Shown here: positions 60,519-64,000 of the stretch, piece by piece | Numbering within the stretch: the stretch's first letter is position 1 | How the letters are laid out: each line of letters starts with the position of its first letter | Assembly: GCF_040829825.1 (NCBI RefSeq) | Contig: NZ_JBFOLH010000025.1 | DNA: 64,000 nucleotides | From: Leadbetterella sp040829825 | GTDB lineage: Bacteria; Bacteroidota; Bacteroidia; Cytophagales; Spirosomataceae | Direction: 5' to 3' (one strand) | The notes under the pieces: generated by a model | What the model saw: the letters and a program-made list of their open reading frames with translations, nothing else | Database searches by the model: none | What the model was told of the DNA's origin: nothing | Translations under genes and position numbers: made by a program

Positions 60519-60571
60519 TCCAATTTCAGGGCGTACCGGGCCATTCAGTTAAGAATGACCCGGTACGCCCC
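60519..60571 (-). repeat. 50-bp palindromic insertion in traG Walker A codons
   Basis: Arms 60529-60546 and 60553-60570 are 18 bases with one mismatch, spacer AGTTAA. On the minus strand the codons GGC CCC TCC run into the insertion and GGA TCA GGA AAA TCA follow it, so removing 50 bp (60522-60571) restores GPSGSGKS. The 0 frame ends in TGA inside the spacer-arm junction. Confidence 0.9.
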
Positions 60572-61954
60572 GGAGGGGCCTAAGATAAATTTATTGCGAT
60601 TAGTACAGATTCCCCGTTTGATCGGTTCATCACTGATATCCACGTGCACCGGCTTCCCGGTGAGCCTATCTCCCAGCCGCAGCCCCACCGGACTTATAGA
60701 GGATCGGTAACCGGTTTCCAAATTCAGAAAACAGGTAGCCTGCTCTAAAAAAGTATCGAAGGTATCATTCATCGGGAAGTCCGGACTGTTGCCGGGAATT
60801 CCCGCCCAAAAGATCTGGGGAGCTCCCAGTGTCTCCTGCTTCGATACTGCATCCATCTGTGCGAGCGCAGATGAAACCATGTTTTTCAGCAGCTTCAACT
60901 CATCTTTATCGTCCGTCCATACCAGGACATTAAAGTGGGCTTTTACCGGTAGCCGCTGTTCACTGATGGCTTCGTTAAGGAAGTCGTTCGCTGAATCACG
61001 GGCGATGAGATTCTCCCGGCTGTAGGCAGATAGCGATTGTAGTCTCAGCCGCTTACTTTCCAGCTTACGGATGGTTGCGGAGGCATCTTCCAGGAATATG
61101 TACTGGTTGTAGATATGATTGCAGGGAAGCAGCTGTCCCAGTGTTGAGGCAAAGCCGACACTGAATTTAGTCCGGTCTGTGCTATAACGGTCATAATTAA
61201 TACGGCTACCGCACAAGGCTGGCAGGTCGGCCGCATCACCCAGGGTGTAGAGCTGGCAATGCTTATCACCTACCTGCAAGCCCTTATCAAAGACGATATC
61301 GTTAATGATAAAAGGCTGTGGTTTTTCTGAAAGGAAAAGATACTGTTCAATCAGCCCTTGTTTTTTGGCGCTGCTTTTTAGCTCAGCTTCTTTCATACGC
61401 GTAAGGCGTATAAACCCGCTGTCTTCCAGAATACGTCTGAACTGCCCTGTAGTGTCCAGGAAGTCCTGAAGCATCTGGCGGCTCAGCGTTTCCTGGGGCA
61501 CAATGGATTTTCTTAGAAGGCTCGAAAACATCGAACTGGCAGCTTTCATTCCCATAGGTTTCCGGGTAAGCAGGATATAGCAACTGTGCCTTAGGTAAGG
61601 CCGTTCATTAAAGAAAAGGTCACTGCTCCGGCTCAGAAAGCTCTGATCCTCCTTTTCAAAATCCGGTTCATAACGGCTGTCCAAAAACCAATCCTGTTTA
61701 TGAAATACCGTATTGGGGGGTAGGACTTTCAGAGCCTTCACCCAGGCCTGATGAAAGGCCTCGTAATCCCTATCCGACAGGGTAAAAATTTCCGGCAATT
61801 CGGCACGAAATACCACCGTTACATCACCGTTTTTACTAAGAATGCAGTCGTTATCTACATCCATTATGGGCAAAATATCCACCATCTCCTTTTCCATCTC
61901 CTCTTGATATTTGTTGTCTTTTATTACTTTAAAAAAACTCTCCGGCTTCGGCAC
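60545..61954 (-). CDS. traG (VirB4-type ATPase), 5' part
   Basis: 469 codons. MDVDNDCILSKNGDVTVVFRAEL at the N-terminus, RHSCYILLTRK, QYLFLSEKPQPFIIND and CTNRNKFILGPSG lead exactly to the Walker A, then the frame enters the palindrome (AYRVILN) and stops. Joined to the 3' part it would give about 840 aa, the usual TraG length. Its start overlaps traF by 31 bases. It is either inactivated or rejoined at the RNA or ribosome level. Confidence 0.85.
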   Translation of the reverse strand: MPKPESFFKVIKDNKYQEEMEKEMVDILPIMDVDNDCILSKNGDVTVVFRAELPEIFTLSDRDYEAFHQAWVKALKVLPPNTVFHKQDWFLDSRYEPDFEKEDQSFLSRSSDLFFNERPYLRHSCYILLTRKPMGMKAASSMFSSLLRKSIVPQETLSRQMLQDFLDTTGQFRRILEDSGFIRLTRMKEAELKSSAKKQGLIEQYLFLSEKPQPFIINDIVFDKGLQVGDKHCQLYTLGDAADLPALCGSRINYDRYSTDRTKFSVGFASTLGQLLPCNHIYNQYIFLEDASATIRKLESKRLRLQSLSAYSRENLIARDSANDFLNEAISEQRLPVKAHFNVLVWTDDKDELKLLKNMVSSALAQMDAVSKQETLGAPQIFWAGIPGNSPDFPMNDTFDTFLEQATCFLNLETGYRSSISPVGLRLGDRLTGKPVHVDISDEPIKRGICTNRNKFILGPSGAYRVILN

Positions 61955-62235
61955 CGGATGGCCCTGGGCACTCTCCGTGCCGCCATCTTTTTCATCAGGC
62001 CGTGTTCACCATATTTACTGCTCATGCTGTAAATCTGCATGATCATGCCAGCTCCGCTTACGACCACAACACCTACACAGATTAGTGAGGGAATACCTAT
62101 AAAGTACAGGATAGCAAAGAGTACCAATAGTCCCACCATGCCCCCTCCCAGGTACCAGATGTACTGAGCTTTAAGCCCCCGGAACTCTATACTCTGGTTA
62201 ATTCCCTTGTTGATTTTATAGATGCTGCCAGCCAT
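61924..62235 (-). CDS. traF: Conjugative transposon protein TraF (DUF4133)
   Basis: 103 aa from the ATG at 62235 (MAGSIYKINKGINQSIEFRG), preferred over a longer upstream start since this is where the family begins. Two membrane segments (about 28-50 and 55-75), VirB3-like in place and shape. Overlaps traG by 31 bases at its 3' end and the upstream gene by 20 bases. Confidence 0.87.
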   Translation of the reverse strand: MAGSIYKINKGINQSIEFRGLKAQYIWYLGGGMVGLLVLFAILYFIGIPSLICVGVVVVSGAGMIMQIYSMSSKYGEHGLMKKMAARRVPRAIRCRSRRVFLK

Positions 62236-62662
62236 CAGCGCCCGATAGATAATTGTGAACCCTCTCAATCACTGCGTACCGTATAGCTCTTTCGTCTTCA
62301 TTCTCTTTGCCGAACGCCAGGGTGTTCATTACTTCCTGACACGCGCCGAGCATATTCATGACATGATAGGCCAGCAGCCCACTGGTACACATTTCTTCAA
62401 ATTCCCTGGGGAAATCCTCTTTAAGAGTAAGGTAAACATACCGGTAGGCGGAGCGGCCCAGACGGGCCGTGCTCGCCTTTACTGATTCTACCACTGCTGC
62501 ATAGTTAACCTGCGTGTTTTCCAGAGCGAGTTGCTCCATTATCTCCTCTGTTCTTTCATCCAGGTAGGCTGTAAGTCTTCCGGACTGATGAAGCTGCAGA
62601 AGTAGCTCGGGGTAACTGTGATTCAACTGAACCCACAACATCTTTTTTAGTACCTCTTTCAT
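62216..62662 (-). CDS. Hypothetical protein between traE and traF
   Basis: 148 aa, helical, no membrane segment: LWVQLNHSYPELLLQLHQSG, YLDERTEEIMEQLALE, YVYLTLKEDFPREFEEM and CQEVMNTLAFGKENE. Small soluble proteins at this position occur in some CTn-like operons (DUF1896-type annotations are possible, not certain). Overlaps traF by 20 bases. Confidence 0.6.
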   Translation of the reverse strand: MKEVLKKMLWVQLNHSYPELLLQLHQSGRLTAYLDERTEEIMEQLALENTQVNYAAVVESVKASTARLGRSAYRYVYLTLKEDFPREFEEMCTSGLLAYHVMNMLGACQEVMNTLAFGKENEDERAIRYAVIERVHNYLSGADGWQHL

Positions 62663-62666
62663 CGCT

Positions 62667-62984
62667 TTATACCCCGAAAAATGATTTGATTACAGTGGCC
62701 ACCACTACCAGGAAAATGCAGCTCCCAAACCAGGCGGCTGCCACCTTACCTGTATCCTGATCCCCGGAATTCCATTTTTGGTAAACCTTGACGGCACCTA
62801 TCAGACCCAGTATAGCGCCCACGGCATACATCAGGTTTGTGCCTGGCTCGAAATAGGATCTTACCTTCTGATCAGCTTCATTGATACCGGCCAGGCCATC
62901 CTGAGCCATGCTTTGCAGGCCTGCTGCCATAAATGCGGCCCAAAGGGCACACCTCTCCCGCAAACTTTTAGTTCTCCTCCTCAT
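62667..62984 (-). CDS. traE: Conjugative transposon protein TraE (DUF4134)
   Basis: 105 aa. A signal-like N-terminus (ALWAAFMAAGLQSMAQ) then LAGINEADQKVRSYFEPGTN and two membrane segments with LIGAVKVYQKWNSGDQD between. Matches TraE, the VirB2-like pilin-type component of Bacteroidota conjugative elements. Followed closely by the 148-aa gene. Confidence 0.88.
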   Translation of the reverse strand: MRRRTKSLRERCALWAAFMAAGLQSMAQDGLAGINEADQKVRSYFEPGTNLMYAVGAILGLIGAVKVYQKWNSGDQDTGKVAAAWFGSCIFLVVVATVIKSFFGV

Positions 62985-63142
62985 TTCCGTCTCCTCGTTT
63001 AAAAGTTTGAAATCGTTATAAAATCGGGAGGCCTTTGCCGCCTGTCAGCCCTCTCATCTCTCACTCCTCTTGCCGCCGCCGCATGGGGCCCGGCGGGAAG
63101 TACCTCCCGAAAATCTTTAAGTTGTGTGGGGGCATTTTGCCC

Positions 63143-63562
63143 TTATCTAGCCCAGAGCTGGTTAACCTGCTGTGTCGTCAGAAGGATTCCAGCCACCTTC
63201 TCGGATTCTGAAACCACCAGCTCATTGACAGAGTCTCGCCAGTCAGAATGTTTCACAGAAGGGTATTCGGCAAAGACCAGGCTTAAAAACTCTTCTACCT
63301 CACCGGTAGTCAGTCGCTGATCTTTTGCCATTTTAAACACCTCTTTTACCCCTGAGATCAGGTTTTCTATCTCGGTGAGCTCATCATTTTCCTCGGGCGG
63401 GTCTTCATCTATTTCCTGTAATTCCCGCGTACTTTTGGGCCTGGGCTTATAGAGACTTCTGATTTCAGAGCGGTAGAACTTCAGCCCCACCACCAGGTAG
63501 TATACCGCTAAGGCTATGGCCACTCCTATCAAGTAATTTTGCCATGAAATGTTACTGAACAT
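63143..63562 (-). CDS. Uncharacterised single-pass membrane protein at the head of the tra operon
   Basis: 139 aa from the ATG at 63562 (MFSNISWQNYLIGVAIALAV); the open frame runs on to 63781 but crosses the repeat cluster. One membrane segment (about 8-30), then an acidic linker (EIDEDPPEENDELTEIE) and a helical C-terminus ending VNQLWAR. Small anchored proteins of this kind precede traE in Bacteroidota elements (sometimes annotated TraA/TraD); role unknown. Confidence 0.65.
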   Translation of the reverse strand: MFSNISWQNYLIGVAIALAVYYLVVGLKFYRSEIRSLYKPRPKSTRELQEIDEDPPEENDELTEIENLISGVKEVFKMAKDQRLTTGEVEEFLSLVFAEYPSVKHSDWRDSVNELVVSESEKVAGILLTTQQVNQLWAR

Positions 63563-63654
63563 ATGCTTGCTATTTTGTTTTAAACCAGTCCGTTTGAACC
63601 GATCTTTTGCCTGATTTACAGAGGCAAAGTAAGGGCGGGGGGAAGAGGAGTACA

Positions 63655-63696
63655 AGTGCAAGATAGGGTGCAAGGAGAAGTTGCACTCTTGCACTC
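63655..63696. repeat. Cluster of GTGCAAG/CTTGCAC repeats upstream of tra operon
   Basis: Two direct GTGCAAG copies (63656-63662, 63668-63674), then two TTGCACTC copies (63681-63688, 63689-63696). AGTGCAAG (63655-63662) and CTTGCACT (63688-63695) form an exact 8-bp inverted repeat. It is in the gap ahead of the tra operon, and may be an operator or part of an origin of transfer. Confidence 0.75.
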
Positions 63697-63967
63697 TTTT
63701 AGTTCTGAATGGGCGAAATATGAAATTGTTAAATGAGAGATAATAAAATGAATAAGGGTTAATAGTTAACGACTTATACAAAATCGGAAGAGGTTTCCAA
63801 ATCTTATCATAATGACATATAAAAACTCATTTAGAATAGAAGACAAAATCGATCGAGCCAATTATTTATTTGAAAAATATCTTTTGTAATTTTATTATTA
63901 AAAGCAAGCACTGAAGTCCACCATATCTTTTTATATTTATTAAATCACTACGTTGAAAGACTTTATA
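63697..63967. other. Gap with no supported gene
   Basis: AT-rich. A 25-codon frame (ATG 63812 to TAA 63889, MTYKNSFRIEDKIDR...) is present but too short and unlike any family to be supported. No terminator or RNA recognised. Confidence 0.4.
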
Positions 63968-64000
63968 ATGAAAATGGATGAAATTATTGCCACATTGATA
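63968..64000 (+). CDS. Possible start of a plus-strand gene, cut by window edge
   Basis: ATG at 63968 opens MKMDEIIATLI and is still open at the edge. Eleven codons only, so identity and reality cannot be judged. Confidence 0.3.
   Translation, partial: MKMDEIIATLI

Noticed and set aside
60492..60545. Reinitiation at a CTG codon inside the palindrome producing NGPVRPEIGSGKSFF
   Set aside because: It would make a separate C-terminal protein with a Pro where the first P-loop Gly must be, so it would not give a working Walker A. It is listed under the traG finding as an unlikely alternative.
63812..63889. 25-codon plus-strand frame
   Set aside because: Too short, no promoter or family signal, in an AT-rich region where short frames are expected.

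Overview
The window is a piece of a Bacteroidota chromosome, most likely of the Cytophagales/Chitinophagales kind. The evidence is the recurring TAnnTTTG promoter boxes (often with TTTG 19-20 bases upstream), a CarB without the usual C-terminal allosteric domain, a clade II nitrous-oxide reductase cluster, and a Bacteroidota-type (MPF-B) tra module. The genus cannot be fixed from sequence reading alone.

Positions 1-25,560 are ordinary chromosome: carB; a RecD-like helicase; an Rrf2 regulator with an aldehyde dehydrogenase; an rRNA methyltransferase; an envelope polysaccharide group (GT4 glycosyltransferase, polymerase/ligase-like membrane protein, DUF2723 giant membrane protein); a deoxynucleoside kinase divergent from surE; a diheme cytochrome c; a sulfide-detoxification-like operon (TauE/SafE exporter, MBL-rhodanese protein, NUDIX); an exopolyphosphatase-like gene; the NFACT/RqcH protein; phenylalanine hydroxylase; and an SDR. 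Positions 25,560-27,590 are a small AT-rich island of lipoprotein genes and a wrecked HTH-GNAT module. Positions 27,595-36,462 return to chromosome: an M16 peptidase divergent from ispF, dapA, a PAP2 phosphatase, an ALDH7, then satD-DUF3307, a zinc phospholipase C-like protein and a phosphatase. satD is preceded by four evenly spaced 18-bp palindromes.

Positions 36,560-44,535 hold a complete nos cluster for N2O respiration on the minus strand: cytochrome c, nosZ, a NosB-position membrane protein, nosL, nosD, nosF, an NnrS-like protein and nosY. A divergent NsrR-like Rrf2 regulator lies at its head. After it come an envelope glycan operon (flippase-like, GT2, deacetylase), ruvC, and a tRNA Ser-Pro-Arg group.

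From the 3' end of tRNA-Arg (48,121) to the right edge is the left part of an integrative and conjugative element. It carries a large serine recombinase whose reading frame runs antisense through the tRNA, a palindrome-rich control region, several uncharacterised accessory proteins, and a tra operon read right to left (traE, orf, traF, traG, three TraI-like genes, traJ, traK, traL, traM, traN). traG is interrupted exactly in its Walker A codons by a 50-bp segment that is almost entirely a palindrome. The right end of the element lies outside the window.

The best candidates for something new are the 28-bp-period operator array before the satD/DUF3307 pair (whose SatD looks like a divergent nucleotidyl-cyclase fold), the palindrome inside traG, and the recombinase whose C-terminus is supplied by its integration site.
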